The notes: generated by a model not told the origin, from the sequence alone. A stretch of 29,405 nt of DNA from Folioceros fuciformis (GCA_049999805.1 JBNGIO010006284.1:249049-278453); one strand, 5' to 3'. Counted from the stretch's first letter, positions 9,058-18,525 are shown. Numbers and translations: made by a program.

Positions 9058-10770
9058 CATTCTGCAGTATCGAGTAACGGTTTATCAGCCAGAATGTTGT
9101 CTATAGATCTCCTTCCCTTGGGGATAGTGGGTGCAGTCTAGATGTTGTGTTAGAAGACTCTTCGAAGGATAGTACGTCGGATCAGCTGCCATGACAACCC
9201 ATTGAGCATGCAAAACTTTCATCTTGGCAACTGGGGTCTACCACCTCGAGATCTCCTAGACCACGCGCCTGAAAAAAATGCTACCAAGCCACTTTAGAGC
9301 ACCCACCCATATTATTTCTTGAACGTTTCCACAGGAAAGAGGTCTGCACCTGTTGTAAGCACTTCACCTCTGTCTTGGAAGGGGCCCACAAAAACAGATA
9401 ATACCATAAAGAGGCAGTAAGGATATGATTAATCACCACCAGCCTACTTACTAGATTGAGCTCCAACAATTGTAGACTAGCCGCTTTGCGAATGAACCTA
9501 AAGCAAATGTATTTCCCAATCTCCCCATTCTCATCCCCCTCTTGGAAAGGAAGCCCCAAATACTTGTGGGTAGAACCCAGAGTCACTCGCCTAATGTGAT
9601 TAATGCACTGAGGAGGCTCCCCATCCATGTGAAGACACATCATGCACCTCTTGGTCCAATTCACCTTGTAGCCCGATAGCTCCCCAAAGACCCTGACCTA
9701 TTGGAGCAACGCTTTCAATGAGACCTCCTTTGCCGAGGAAAAGAGGAGAGTATCATCTAGATATGCAGAGACCCTTAGCTACGTTCCATCTGGGTTCCGA
9801 ATACCCACCACTGCTGGGTCTTGCTTGACTGCTCTGAGAAAGAAGTCAGTGACAATAATAAATAAGAACGGAGCAAGGGGGCAACCCTGATGTACCGACC
9901 GAGACATGCCAAAGCGAAGCCTCCGTAAAAGACCCATTTACAGCCACCTTGGCTCCTGCGTCTTCACACAAAATGGCTATCCATTTGCAGAAATTATTCC
10001 CGAACCCGAAGCTACGCACGCATCGCCACAGCAAATGCCACTCAACACAATCATAAGCCTTGTAAAAGTCAAGGGGAATGAAAATGGCGGCTTTCTTTTG
10101 TACCTGAGTGTTGTACTTAGCTTCCCTCAGGAGTAGGAGGTCGTCGAGGATGCACCTAGTTTGAATGAACCCTCGCTGCTCTTTCTCAATCCAATCATCA
10201 AGAAATGGTGTAATTCGGTTAGCCAGTACCTTAGCAATCACCTTGTCCGTGGTAGTGAGCAAGGTAATCGGGCGCCAATTGAAGATTGATAAACTGGCGT
10301 CTTGCTTAGGGAGCAGGGAGATAACCCCCATATTGAACCAGCTCCCCATGCTACCTTCCTCTCAAAACATACTAACTGGTTCCATGAATAATGGCTACAT
10401 AAATTCCCACCCCCAGAGCAGGAACTCGGGATAGATACCATCATGCCCCGGGGATTTATCCCTCGGCATCCCCTTCAGGGCCTGGAACACCTCATCAGCA
10501 GTTATCAGCTTATCCAGAGCCCTGCTCTGGTCCTTGCACACTTTAGCCGAAAGTGCGCCATATGAAGAAGACCAAAGCCGTTCCCATCCTGCCACCTTCC
10601 CAACACTGGAGAAATGCCAACAAAGAACAGGGTAATAAGAGTTTTAAACCTCCGAGCGATTCTTGCACCACGCCTTGCACGTCTGGGAGGGCAGGGATTC
10701 GCGTCCTATGTCGGTTAGAGGCCACCTTATCAAAGAAGAATTTAGAAGGGTTGTCCCCCTCCCTCACCCA
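9058..10770 (-). pseudogene. LINE reverse transcriptase remnant
   Basis: In order on -: a pre-RT segment REGDNPSKFFFDKVASNRHR (about 10760-10700, the GD-x-NSKFF block of plant LINEs); FQALKGMPRDKSPGHDG (RT block 0/1); ISLLPKQDASLSIFNWRPIT; DKVIAKVLANRI; and PLDFYKAYDCVEW with the first catalytic Asp. The YLDDTLLFSS motif lies near 9760-9730, and NWTKRCMMCLHM and HKYLGLPF follow near 9660-9560. Beyond 9280 the segment MKVLHAQWVV near 9220 still matches the region just before the zinc-binding domain. Frame breaks and stops are frequent. The sequence ends at the Copia LTR edge, so the zinc-binding domain, 3' UTR and poly-A are missing. Confidence 0.85.
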
Positions 10771-11149
10771 CTTAACTTTGGCCCGCTTAAACTAACCTCT
10801 AGCCCTATCTTCTTCCAACTTTGCCAAGGTGTAGTGCACCTCCGTTTTCCGGGCCTCTTCCGCACTTGTGAAGTCCCGGCCCTCGCAGCTCCTTTGTAAC
10901 CAGCACAGTTCTTCCCTCAAAAAATATTCTTGCTGGCGTTGTTCTCTTGCTCGTTGAACCCCTTGCCTCCTCAAATACCTAGTCGCCTCATTGTTAGCAC
11001 ACATCAATTTGACCGCTGCATTTTCTTCCCCCTATTCAACTCCATGCCAGATGGTTTTGATATCTTCAAAGACACCTTTTTCCTTCAGTAAGGATGTGTT
11101 CATCCAAAAATTTTGCACATGCCTCCTTGGGCGCTTAGACTCAGGAGCA

Positions 11150-11945
11150 AGCCTCAAGTGCAAGCTAATGGGGTGGTGGTCGGAAAGGATCGTACCAGCG
11201 AGAATACTTTATGACTATACGAAAGCCAACCACCCTGAAGGAAATAAAACCTGTCCAACCTGCGCTCTCCCAAATTATGTTGTTCTTGGTTGGACCAGCT
11301 GAACATCAAGGACTGTGGTTGGCGATGTGCCGGGAGGGCCACCCAAGGGTCCTACATAGCCAAGACCGTGTCTCTCAGCTCCTGCCAAGACATACGCATG
11401 CTCGGATACCAACTGGGCTATCCCCTCGAATGTCCTCACGACGTTCAACAAAGTTGAAGTCGCCAGCCAACATCCACGGGATCTATTCATCAAGCTGATC
11501 TCCCAGCCTACACCAAAGGATACTCCTGTCAATGGCACCATTAGGCGCGTAAATATTGCAGATTCCAACTGGACCTTAAGGAGTTTGTAGCACCAGCCAC
11601 ACAAACCTTCCATCCTCATCTTGCCCCGATTCCAGGATGTTGTGAGTTTGTTCTGGGTGAACTGTAATGGACACACCTCCGCGGGTCGCTGAAACTCGTT
11701 GAGAAGAGATTTCTCCACCTCTTGTATCCTCTGCTCTAGCTACTGCCCATTCTGTTCTACCAGGAAGAAAGATCTTCTTCACTTTCTGGATGTGCTCCAT
11801 AGACAGTTTATGCTCTTGCAAGCACACAATATGCCATGTGACTTCCTCTTCTACCAGATTCTTTAGTCTTCTACACTTCGACGCCGTCTTTGACCATCCC
11901 CCCAAAACCCTAACATTCTAGGAAATGATCCGCAGGTGAGACCCC
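11150..11945 (-). pseudogene. LINE apurinic-type endonuclease remnant
   Basis: The segment begins LRIIS-stop-NVRVLGGWSK near 11935, where the usual Trp of the LSWNVRG motif has become TAG. It runs on through RRLKNLVEEEVTWHIVCLQE, which contains the catalytic Glu. After a frame break it shows GICNIYAPNGAIDRSILW, then MLAGDFNFVERRED with the GDFN active-site motif (about 11475-11430). It ends with LDRFY and SDHHPISLHLRL near 11165-11185, the terminal SDH active-site motif of EEP-fold nucleases. This is the domain that nicks target DNA. All landmark motifs remain, but at least three frame breaks and an in-frame stop (in DE-stop-IPW) make it inactive. Confidence 0.85.
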
Positions 11946-11949
11946 CTCT

Positions 11950-13460
11950 CGTAGTTCTTCAGAGTGTCGATACCCATTTAGCGGGACTTGCTTGAGAGAT
12001 TCCGGATAGCAGAAGGCTTGGGCATCCTAGCCCCAGACACTGACTTGGGCCTCACCAAATGGTCCTTAACTTTGAGCTCAAGGGACAATCTTTGAAGCCT
12101 TTCAGACTTGTGAACAGCGGGAGCAGTCCTCCTGTCCTGACCATCTAAGGGCCCCTCGACATCACCCATTGCTGTGTCTGGACTCCATATCCTATCTTTC
12201 GCCCAAGGCACGTCCAAGATCCACTCCACTCTGGGATAAGTGGCATAGTGGGACCATAAACTTGTTTTAGCCGGATGTCAGCAAAAAGTTGACTATTTTT
12301 CTGGTAGATACCACTGAAGTATTCCACCTCCTTTCCTTCCTTGCCTACAGGGACCCCTCCAGCTGACAAGAAGTCAAAGATCCTTTCCTGCCCTGCATCC
12401 AATTGGTGGAGTGTGATAATAAGAGGTAGCTACTCCCCCCTCGCCTCCTATCATAACTAGAAAAGAATAAAATTCTTGAACCTTTCTCATAATCGTTAGG
12501 TTGATTGCAAACTATCTGCCTTTCCTCCTTGTTGTACCTTCCACCTTCTTGATCTCCTGGCCACTCAGCAAGTAGGATACCTGCTGCCCTGGAGGAGGAT
12601 ACTCATCCTACGCCATCTTGACCCGCACCGGGTCCTGTTCCAAGGAATTTCACGGAGAGGTGCTTCCTTCATCCCCGAAGAAAACGGCTTGCACCTCATG
12701 CCAGACAATATCAGTATCCTCATCGTCCTCAGCACAAGGAGCGGAGAATAGGTCCTCCTCGGATGCGTACACCACGTTATCTCTCATGGTGGGGCTAGCA
12801 CAGTCCACCAAGGTTTTTTCGAGACACGCAGAACCATTTCCATCCATTCCAAACCCCCGTCCCACTCCATATCTGTGTTGACCGCGCACTGCCAAAGGGT
12901 CATTCCCGACGCTAGCTGAGGTCTTCCCAAGAAACCTATTACCACCCCTTAGCCCTTCCAGCATCTTAATCTTTTTCCCTTCCGGAGAGGTTATATCCAA
13001 GGCCATGCGTTGAACCACTCTGTTCAATGCCTTCCTTGCTTTGGCCACAGCAATCTGATCCTGACGTTTATGTCCTGATGACAAATCTTCCGAGACACGG
13101 GTCCCCTTCCCTACTGCCACCTCCATGCTCCTCTGTTTGCCTGTGATCAAGACAAATGTTGCCACTGTTTTCCAGGCAGTGGAGTTGTAAGCCGGTTCTG
13201 CGCCTGGCTCTATGGTTCGAACAGGACCGAGGTCCCCCCAAGCCCTGGAGACTGAAGACCCGGAGCTGGCAAATTGCGAAGTGCTGGGTCCCCCCGCAGA
13301 GAGACGAGAGGTTGAAGCCCATGAAGCATCTTGGAAGACTCCCTGCCCACTTCCTCACCGACCGCTTGAGAGGGAGTAACAGATCCAGTCCCCTGGTCCA
13401 AGAAGCTATTCCTGATAGACCTGAACAATGGCGAAGAGTCTTTAGTATTCAATAAGGGCT
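11950..13460 (-). pseudogene. LINE ORF1-like region
   Basis: Upstream of the endonuclease on the same strand are frame fragments with acidic and basic low-complexity segments. One lies at about 13165-12650, including RQDQIAVAKARKALNRVVQ; one at 12402-12145, starting MDAGQERIFDFLSAGGVP; and one to 11978, ending PSAIRNLSSKSR. By position they correspond to the nucleic-acid-binding first ORF of a LINE or the N-terminus of a single polyprotein. I see no intact zinc knuckle. The 5' end of the element is not sharply defined and is placed near 13460, where composition changes to AT-rich. Confidence 0.5.
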
Positions 13461-14630
13461 TATCAACTAAGATATTGTCAAGTGAGCGCCTTTCTTGAGG
13501 TCTAAGAGTATTTCAAGGGCCACAACAATTTTCTCTTATGTTGGATTAATTGTTTGTAATAGACTTAGTAGTTTCATGCCAACTGTATGTTAGGACTATC
13601 ATAGGAAGATTGTACTGATACATGATTGGATGTATGATGGTATGGGCGTACAATAGGATAAAGAATTTTATTAGTGTAGCTTTTATCGAGGATAATGGGA
13701 TACATGTAGCCCTCCCTTGCTTAACATTCTTATGGCCTAGGGGTATTTCAATGACCACAACACAATTTCTATTGTATTTGATTAATTGTTTGTAATAGAC
13801 TCGAGAGTCTCATGCTAGTTGCATGTTGTCAATGCTTGATGGTGGTGTCTTAATTAAACAAGTCATGGTTATTAATTTTGTTAGTAAGTATATTACTTTA
13901 ACTTGACCATCTTCTATCACTTTTTGGATAAAGATAATTTAGAGTTCTAAGTTTATTTTCACATGAACCTTGGAGTTGTAGGAGAGTGCAATAGCACTTT
14001 ATTTATCACTATGTAGTAGCCTTAGTATTAAATGCACTTCATACAATTCAAATCATTAGAGTAGTTATCATAAGTTGTCATTGCTAGCATAAGTCACTTC
14101 AGCTTCAATCAGGCTAAGTGCTACTAATTGTTGTTGTTTACTGCTTTAGCTTGGTGTTGATTCCCAAGTATGTATACAAAGTCACTTATGTTGCTCTTAT
14201 CAATAAGATTCTTGCTTAATTGACATAACTATACATTAGTTCTATAAATATACATAGTAGCTAAATTTATAGCGATACAGTTTAGTAATTATGAAAATTT
14301 GTAAAATAATTTCATAACTACCTTACTTATTAGATAATTGATATTGTCAGGATTTCTATGTCAAATGTTGCCTTCAAGGATCTATATACTCACTTAGTAA
14401 GTTTTTAATAGGCTTGATTTAAAATAATTAGGAATTGGGATAAGGTACATTAAACTTTTAATGTTTAGGGTTTTGGTGGTTCATACATGTTGAAATGAGT
14501 TGCGAAATGAGTTGCCTATGAATGGTTTCCTTTTCCACTAAGTTTCAGATTAGCCTCAATATAAGTAACTAAGAGAAATGAGCTTGGTTTCTAATATATT
14601 GTACTTAAATACGTAGACAAAATAAATGTT

Positions 14631-14742
14631 ATTGATAAGTAATTATGAAATGAATGTCATAAAATGAATGTTTATCTAAACCCTATTATTGATAAGTAAT
14701 TATGAAATGAATGTCATAAAATGAATGTTTATCTAAACCCTA
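14631..14742. repeat. 57-bp perfect tandem duplication
   Basis: Two identical adjacent copies start attgataagtaattatgaa at 14631 and 14688. Perfect identity suggests a recent event or an assembly artefact close to the gap. Confidence 0.9.
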
Positions 14743-14795
14743 AAATTTATCATCCCATAATGGGAATGGGATTGTGTTTTAAGTACCGCTAGCAC

Positions 14796-14925
14796 GTGGT
14801 ATGTGTTTTAGTAATACTGGCATATGGGATGTGTTTTAGTAGCACTGGCACATTGGATGATGGATCTTATGGGATGTGTTTTAGTAGCAGTGGCACATTG
14901 GATGATGGATCTCACGTTAGAAATG
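14796..14925. repeat. 45-bp tandem repeat next to the gap
   Basis: Two near-identical copies of atgggatgtgttttagtagc followed by a cacattggatgatggatct segment start at 14824 and 14869. A partial diverged copy lies upstream from about 14796. The array probably contributed to the assembly break that follows. Confidence 0.85.
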
Positions 14926-14938
14926 CTGTCCATATAGC

Positions 14939-15038
14939 NNNNNNNNNNNNNNNNNNNNNNNNNNNNNNNNNNNNNNNNNNNNNNNNNNNNNNNNNNNNNN
15001 NNNNNNNNNNNNNNNNNNNNNNNNNNNNNNNNNNNNNN
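14939..15038. other. Assembly gap (100 N)
   Basis: Exactly 100 N, the conventional placeholder for a gap of unknown size. Sequence continuity and distance across it cannot be assumed. Confidence 0.99.
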
Positions 15039-15065
15039 TATCGAACTTATCTCTTATCGAAATTC

Positions 15066-15455
15066 CTAGCTATTTGTAGCAAAAGGCAGGCAGCTGCACC
15101 AGTAGTACAATTGGGCAGGCTCTTTACCATCTCGGACGACCGCAGCTGTCATGTTCAGCAACGATTCTTTGTTTATATGCTGGCTCGCAACTGGAGTCAG
15201 CAGGTCGGATATTTTAACGTTCAATGGACGACCATCTAGCTTTCCCAGGCTGATGGCCACGTTCTCCATGGAAGCTAAGCTCCCCGAGAAGTGCTGGAAG
15301 CCAGCCAACCTTGTCAGGATGGCCCCCAAGGGCAACACCAGGAAGCTCAGAAGGAGATCTACGAACTCCTTGCCAGCTTCCATGTAGAGCACCTGCTTCG
15401 TTCGCGCGTGCCTCAAAATCCTCACAACCATCTTGGATCCATTACCCGACGCCAT
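15066..15455 (-). CDS. DUF674 family protein, copy A (truncated at the gap)
   Basis: From ATG 15453-15455 the protein begins MASGNGSKMVVRILRHARTK and shows the hallmark of DUF674: YMEAGKEFVDLLLSFLVLPL, followed by GAILTRL and a segment ending LYYWCSC. DUF674 (Pfam PF05056) is a plant family of unknown function, usually with repeated domains of about 200 residues. Here only the first ~120 residues are readable. After LYYWCSC the frame leaves the family pattern and stops at 15066, 28 bp from the gap. The rest may lie in the gap, or the copy may be broken. The start was chosen by alignment with copy B. A frame open further upstream to 15569 has no family match and is probably 5' UTR. Confidence 0.75.
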   Translation of the reverse strand: MASGNGSKMVVRILRHARTKQVLYMEAGKEFVDLLLSFLVLPLGAILTRLAGFQHFSGSLASMENVAISLGKLDGRPLNVKISDLLTPVASQHINKESLLNMTAAVVRDGKEPAQLYYWCSCLPFATNS

Positions 15456-15535
15456 CCCAATCCTCAGCAAGAGACTGACCGAGCAGGGTTCGCTTCTGCG
15501 CCTACTTTTGGAGATGCCAGCGGGCTGACTAAATA

Positions 15536-15660
15536 CCCAGTAAGGTCCGTCGCATTGGAAGGCATTCAATTTCCAACCACCTTGAGATCAGCATCAGATT
15601 TACAGTTTTGAAGATGCAAAACAGTTGTACAGTGCTTAACTGTGTTTAGTTACCGCATCT
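15536..15660. repeat. Upstream module, copy A
   Basis: Sequence about 80 bp upstream of the DUF674-A start, recognisable by attggaaggcattcaatttc, a following gatcagcatcagattt segment, and acagtg..tgtttagttaccgcat. It aligns with the modules at 17116-17265 and 18385-18525. Copy A is the most diverged of the three. It probably holds part of the promoter and 5' UTR of the duplicated gene. Confidence 0.6.
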
Positions 15661-15869
15661 GTCCGGACGAGATTTGCTCCGGTCTGTTTGTGTATCATAC
15701 GTTAACCTTTTCATCATAATCCATCATCCATCAAAGACTTCGTTATTTGGTCCCAGTCAAACGCGGCCCAGTCCCAAATGACTCCATTCAGTTCACTTGA
15801 AGGTTCTGAGGCCCGATGACTGTGGACACCAAATCCGAAGCGACAGAGAACAGAGAACTCTTGTCAGAA

Positions 15870-15908
15870 CAGAGTGTGGAAGAGAACAGAGTTCTCTTCC
15901 ACACTCTG
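15870..15908. repeat. Perfect 18-bp inverted repeat, 3-nt loop
   Basis: Left arm cagagtgtggaagagaac (15870-15887), loop aga, right arm gttctcttccacactctg (15891-15908). Arms are exactly complementary. It lies about 200 bp past the stop of DUF674-B and about 415 bp upstream of the start of DUF674-A, both on -. Additional short agaacagag words surround it. Confidence 0.95.
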
Positions 15909-16109
15909 CAACAGCTATGGCCATTGACAGCGAAAGAAACCAAGCAAACTAAACCAAAACAAAAAATCATGCAAAAATCTCATAGCCTATTACAGCTAGC
16001 TTGGATTGGCCATTCTCTGCAGAGCAGAACAGCAAGCATGTATGCTCGCCTCCAAATCCGAAGACTCTGCACCCAATTTACAGAGGGAATACTGGTGCGA
16101 TTATAACGT

Positions 16110-16996
16110 CTACGGACGATCCTTTGCAGGCCCAAACACTTCATTTAACACATTCCGAGAAGTGAAGGACTTCGCCAGAAGTGCCAGGGCCTGCAGGGGT
16201 TGGCACGCAAAACGATGAGGTTGGCAAAGTTATCATCTTGATTCCGAGGGGAAGCGCGGATGGGCAAAACGGCAAAAGCACAAAGCAAATGCAGAGATCG
16301 AATGCCTTTCTTTCGTTTCACATTGCAGATGCTGAGATCGTATTACCTCCTCGGCCCCAACACCAGCTTCATAGCTCTCAAGCTCTTGCATGTTCTGTAT
16401 CTCCAATTTGCTCAACAAGTCGATGCTCTGTATAGTCGACGTAGGCGAGATCTGCAAGTCATCAGTCACGATGAAGGTGGAATTCTTCTTCACGAATCCC
16501 TTCGTGCGAAGGGGTACTACCTTGTCGGTGGGCTGTGGGACCTCATTCATGTAAACCTGTCGCGTCATTGGCAATCGGCAAGAAGGACATGGAGATAAGG
16601 TCTTGGTTGTTATCCATATATTGGTACAGGCGTAGCTGCACCGGTAGTACAACTGAGGGCAAGCAGGTTTCTTTTCATCTACGGCAGCCTTCAGCTGCAA
16701 CAGCGATGCTTTGCTGATATGCTCGCTCGCAATTGGGGTCAGCAGATCGGATTTCTCAACATACAATGCACGGCCATCCAGCTTTCCCACGCTGCTGGCC
16801 ACGTTGGCCAAAGAAGCTAGAGTCCCCGAGAATTGCTCCAAGCTACCCAACCTTGTCAAATGGTCCCCACGGGCAACACCAGGAAGCTCAGTAGGAGATC
16901 CACAAAATCCTTGCCGGCTTCCATGTAAACCACCCGCTTGGTGCACACGTTCCTCAAAATCTTTACAGTCATCTTGGGTCCACTACCCGACGACAT
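16110..16996 (-). pseudogene. DUF674 family gene, copy B (two exons, 1-nt deletion)
   Basis: Starts at ATG 16994-16996 (MSSGSGPKMTVKILRNVCTK), then YMEAGKDFVDLLLSFLVLPV. At about 16857 one base is missing relative to copy A (ACCAT-TTGACA against GCCATCCTGACA). This sends the frame to TGA immediately and makes the rest readable only in the next frame: RLGSLEQFSGTLASLANVAS, then FVKKNSTFIVTDDLQISP and TIQSIDLLSKLEIQNMQELE, all typical of DUF674. Exon 1 ends at 16347 (GAG|GTAATA), the intron is 16191-16346 (156 bp), and exon 2 (16110-16190) encodes ALALLAKSFTSRNVLNEVF and a stop, restoring the conserved domain end in phase. Apart from the one base, the gene is complete. Either it is a young pseudogene or the assembly has an error. 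Confidence 0.8.
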
Positions 16997-17110
16997 CGTA
17001 CCCCAGTCTCCTGCAAGCGAGCAACCCAGAAGAAACGCGAGCAAGCGAGGACTGCAAGCAACGTAAATTTGCCTCTGTGCCTTGACAATTTTGAGACGCA
17101 GCGGGCCGAC

Positions 17111-17116
17111 TATATA
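17111..17116 (-). promoter_or_regulatory. Possible TATA box of DUF674-B
   Basis: On - the sequence reads CGGGTATATAGTCGG about 115 bp upstream of the DUF674-B start. The matching place in copy A reads GGGTATTTAGTC. Position and conservation make it a plausible core promoter, but no transcription start can be seen. Confidence 0.4.
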
Positions 17117-17265
17117 CCCGATCAGGTCCATCACGTTGGACAGCATTTAATTTCACACGAGCTTCCGATCACCAGATTAGATTTTCGCAGGTTTGCAACT
17201 GCAGAGTGCACATCCCTAGGATGCACAGTGTTTACTAGCCCAGCAAATTGGTTTCTCCAATTCAA
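17116..17265. repeat. Upstream module, copy B
   Basis: Shares agcatttaatttcacac, gatcaccagat, a ctgcagag..gcac segment, ctaggatgcacagtgtt and agcaaattggttt with the module at 18385-18525, and more weakly with 15536-15660. It lies between DUF674-B on - and the broken peptide gene on +, so it may act in both directions. Confidence 0.7.
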
Positions 17266-17551
17266 CTGTTAGGAATGTCATCATCAGCCATCAGCCATTG
17301 GACATCGAAGACAACGTGGTCTATGCTGCGACCAAAATCCATCCAATGAAAGAGATGAAGTCTGTTAATTGACATCAAAACGAGATTTTCCTGAAAATTT
17401 TTACATAAATCGATTATTGTCAGGAGCTCTCAAACGTCACAATATGAGAGGGCGCGTTCTGTTTCTCCCTGCAGCAATCGCGTGCTGATCGCGACAGAGA
17501 GTCCTGCTCGATTCCTGTCAATGGTGTTCATCAACGTGTGAGACTTCCCGC

Positions 17552-17785
17552 ATGGCAACAAAAGCCCTCTATAAGTTGCTGGAAGTATGTACTTTGTTCG
17601 GGGCGGACACCGTCGTGGTGCCATTAATGTTTTGCAAGCTGGTGAGCATTCAATGCGTGGCACAATCGTCCATCAACACGGCTGGTAGGTGTGACTACCA
17701 TATTGGCCATATCCCCAACCGCTTTCACCATCGATCTCTGGCCTGTCGATTCCACAACGGGAATCGACAGGCCATTGACTTGTAA
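17552..17785 (+). pseudogene. Broken paralogue of the small secreted Cys-rich peptide
   Basis: Aligned with the intact gene at 19407, the start (cttcccgcATGGCaa against cttcccacATGGCga), the SIQCVAQ end of the signal peptide and the FHHRSLACRFH segment all correspond. It differs in two ways. The signal-peptide region is longer and less hydrophobic (VCTLFGADTVVVPLMFCKLV). A 13-nt insertion after ttccac (within 17754-17768) shifts the frame, so the Cys-rich C-terminus is replaced by NGNRQAIDL and a stop. DNA similarity continues about 150 bp past the stop (the gatatgcattt and gcaaggttt words), showing that the whole block was duplicated. Confidence 0.6.
17739..17774. repeat. Perfect 15-bp inverted repeat inside the broken peptide gene
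   Basis: Left arm tggcctgtcgattcc (17739-17753), loop acaacg, right arm ggaatcgacaggcca (17760-17774). The right arm corresponds mostly to the 13-nt insertion that distinguishes this copy from the intact one. A shorter palindrome occupies the same place in the intact copy (19531-19553). Confidence 0.9.
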
Positions 17786-18199
17786 GGGAATTCACCACCA
17801 TGTGCCGTAGCGTAAGGGGAAACAGTGGTAAATGAAGATGGAGCTGCATCCAGTTCGTCATGCCTAGGCTTGGTGATATGCATTTAATTCCTGAACTTGG
17901 GGGCCATAACATGCAAGACGGCAAGGTTTATTCTGAGGCATTCACAACGGCGACGTCTTCAATGCTTGTTTTACAGCTCGAGACTATTGTGGCTGTCTTG
18001 CCATTGCTATGCTCTACCTAGTACATACTCACACACAGCAAGATTGGTAATTAAATCCTAGACTATGCACATCTGAGAGGCATTCTGCAGACCACACACA
18101 ACCCGATCCAAAATCAAAACAGTTTGATGCAAAATACTAACAGGCGGTTCTGATCGCCGCTTCTTCTTAGAGCTTGTCTTGGCCACTCTCTCCTCAACA

Positions 18200-18250
18200 G
18201 GTCCTCGATATCGAAGCTGAAAATCGGTTTCAGGTTCGATGTCGAGGACC
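18200..18250. repeat. Imperfect 23-bp inverted repeat, 5-nt loop
   Basis: Left arm 18200-18222 (ggtcctcgatatcgaagctg...) and right arm 18228-18250 (...ttcgatgtcgaggacc) are complementary with two mismatches around an atcgg loop. It overlaps the end of the small - strand frame at 18230-18307. Confidence 0.9.
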
Positions 18251-18307
18251 CACTTGCTGTACAGCGAGTGGAGAAGCAACGAGAACGAGGAGCAGCAGGA
18301 GTAGCAT
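18230..18307 (-). CDS. Micro-frame with signal-peptide-like start
   Basis: ATG at 18305-18307 encodes MLLLLLLVLVASPLAVQQ followed by seven residues and TGA. The hydrophobic run with small residues before a likely cleavage point looks like a secretion signal. The start lies about 78 bp from the third upstream module, almost the same spacing as the DUF674-A start from its module, so it sits where a third gene of the set would begin. No mature domain follows in this frame. An alternative frame from 18330 stays open to 18058 but has no recognisable domain. A spliced gene with a donor at CAA|GTGGGT is possible. Function unknown. Confidence 0.3.
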   Translation of the reverse strand: MLLLLLLVLVASPLAVQQVGPRHRT

Positions 18308-18384
18308 ACCCTGCAGTCATGCAATGCCATGTTCGATGCCCATACTACGCCCAGCTATCCAGCAGGAGCTCGAACGGAATTGGA

Positions 18385-18525
18385 GTGTTTAGTCCAATGT
18401 GAACAGTGGCAGCATTTAATCTTACACCAGCTTCAGATCACCAGTAGCTTTTGCTGTTTTGTAGCTGCAAGAAGGACAGCTCTAAATGCACAGTGATTAC
18501 AACCCAAGCGAATTGGTTTATCTAC
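18385..18525. repeat. Upstream module, copy C
   Basis: Clear relative of the module at 17116-17265: agcatttaatcttacacca, gatcaccagtag, gctgcaag, ctaaatgcacagtg and agcgaattggttt match in order. Similarity continues weakly to about 18660 (gaagacatcg, gtctatgctgc), matching 17301-17360. No DUF674 coding sequence remains on its - strand side. Confidence 0.7.

Larger units (their letters stand above)
13461..14938. other. AT-rich intergenic region
   Basis: No coding frame of substance. It contains a diverged direct repeat of about 95 bp (13493-13590 and 13730-13825, both with gattaattgtttgtaatag), two small tandem duplications listed separately, and a short telomere-like word ctaaaccctaaaa at the end of the 57-bp repeat. 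It ends at the assembly gap. Confidence 0.6.

Noticed and set aside
3160-13460. Twin-priming 5' inversion of a single LINE
   Set aside because: Twin priming places the inverted 5' part directly upstream of the 3' part. Here the oppositely oriented part lies on the other side of the poly-A end, so this mechanism does not fit.
15870-15908. tRNA or microRNA gene
   Set aside because: The stem is a single 18-bp hairpin with a 3-nt loop. There is no cloverleaf, and the stem is too short with too small a loop for a typical plant miRNA precursor.
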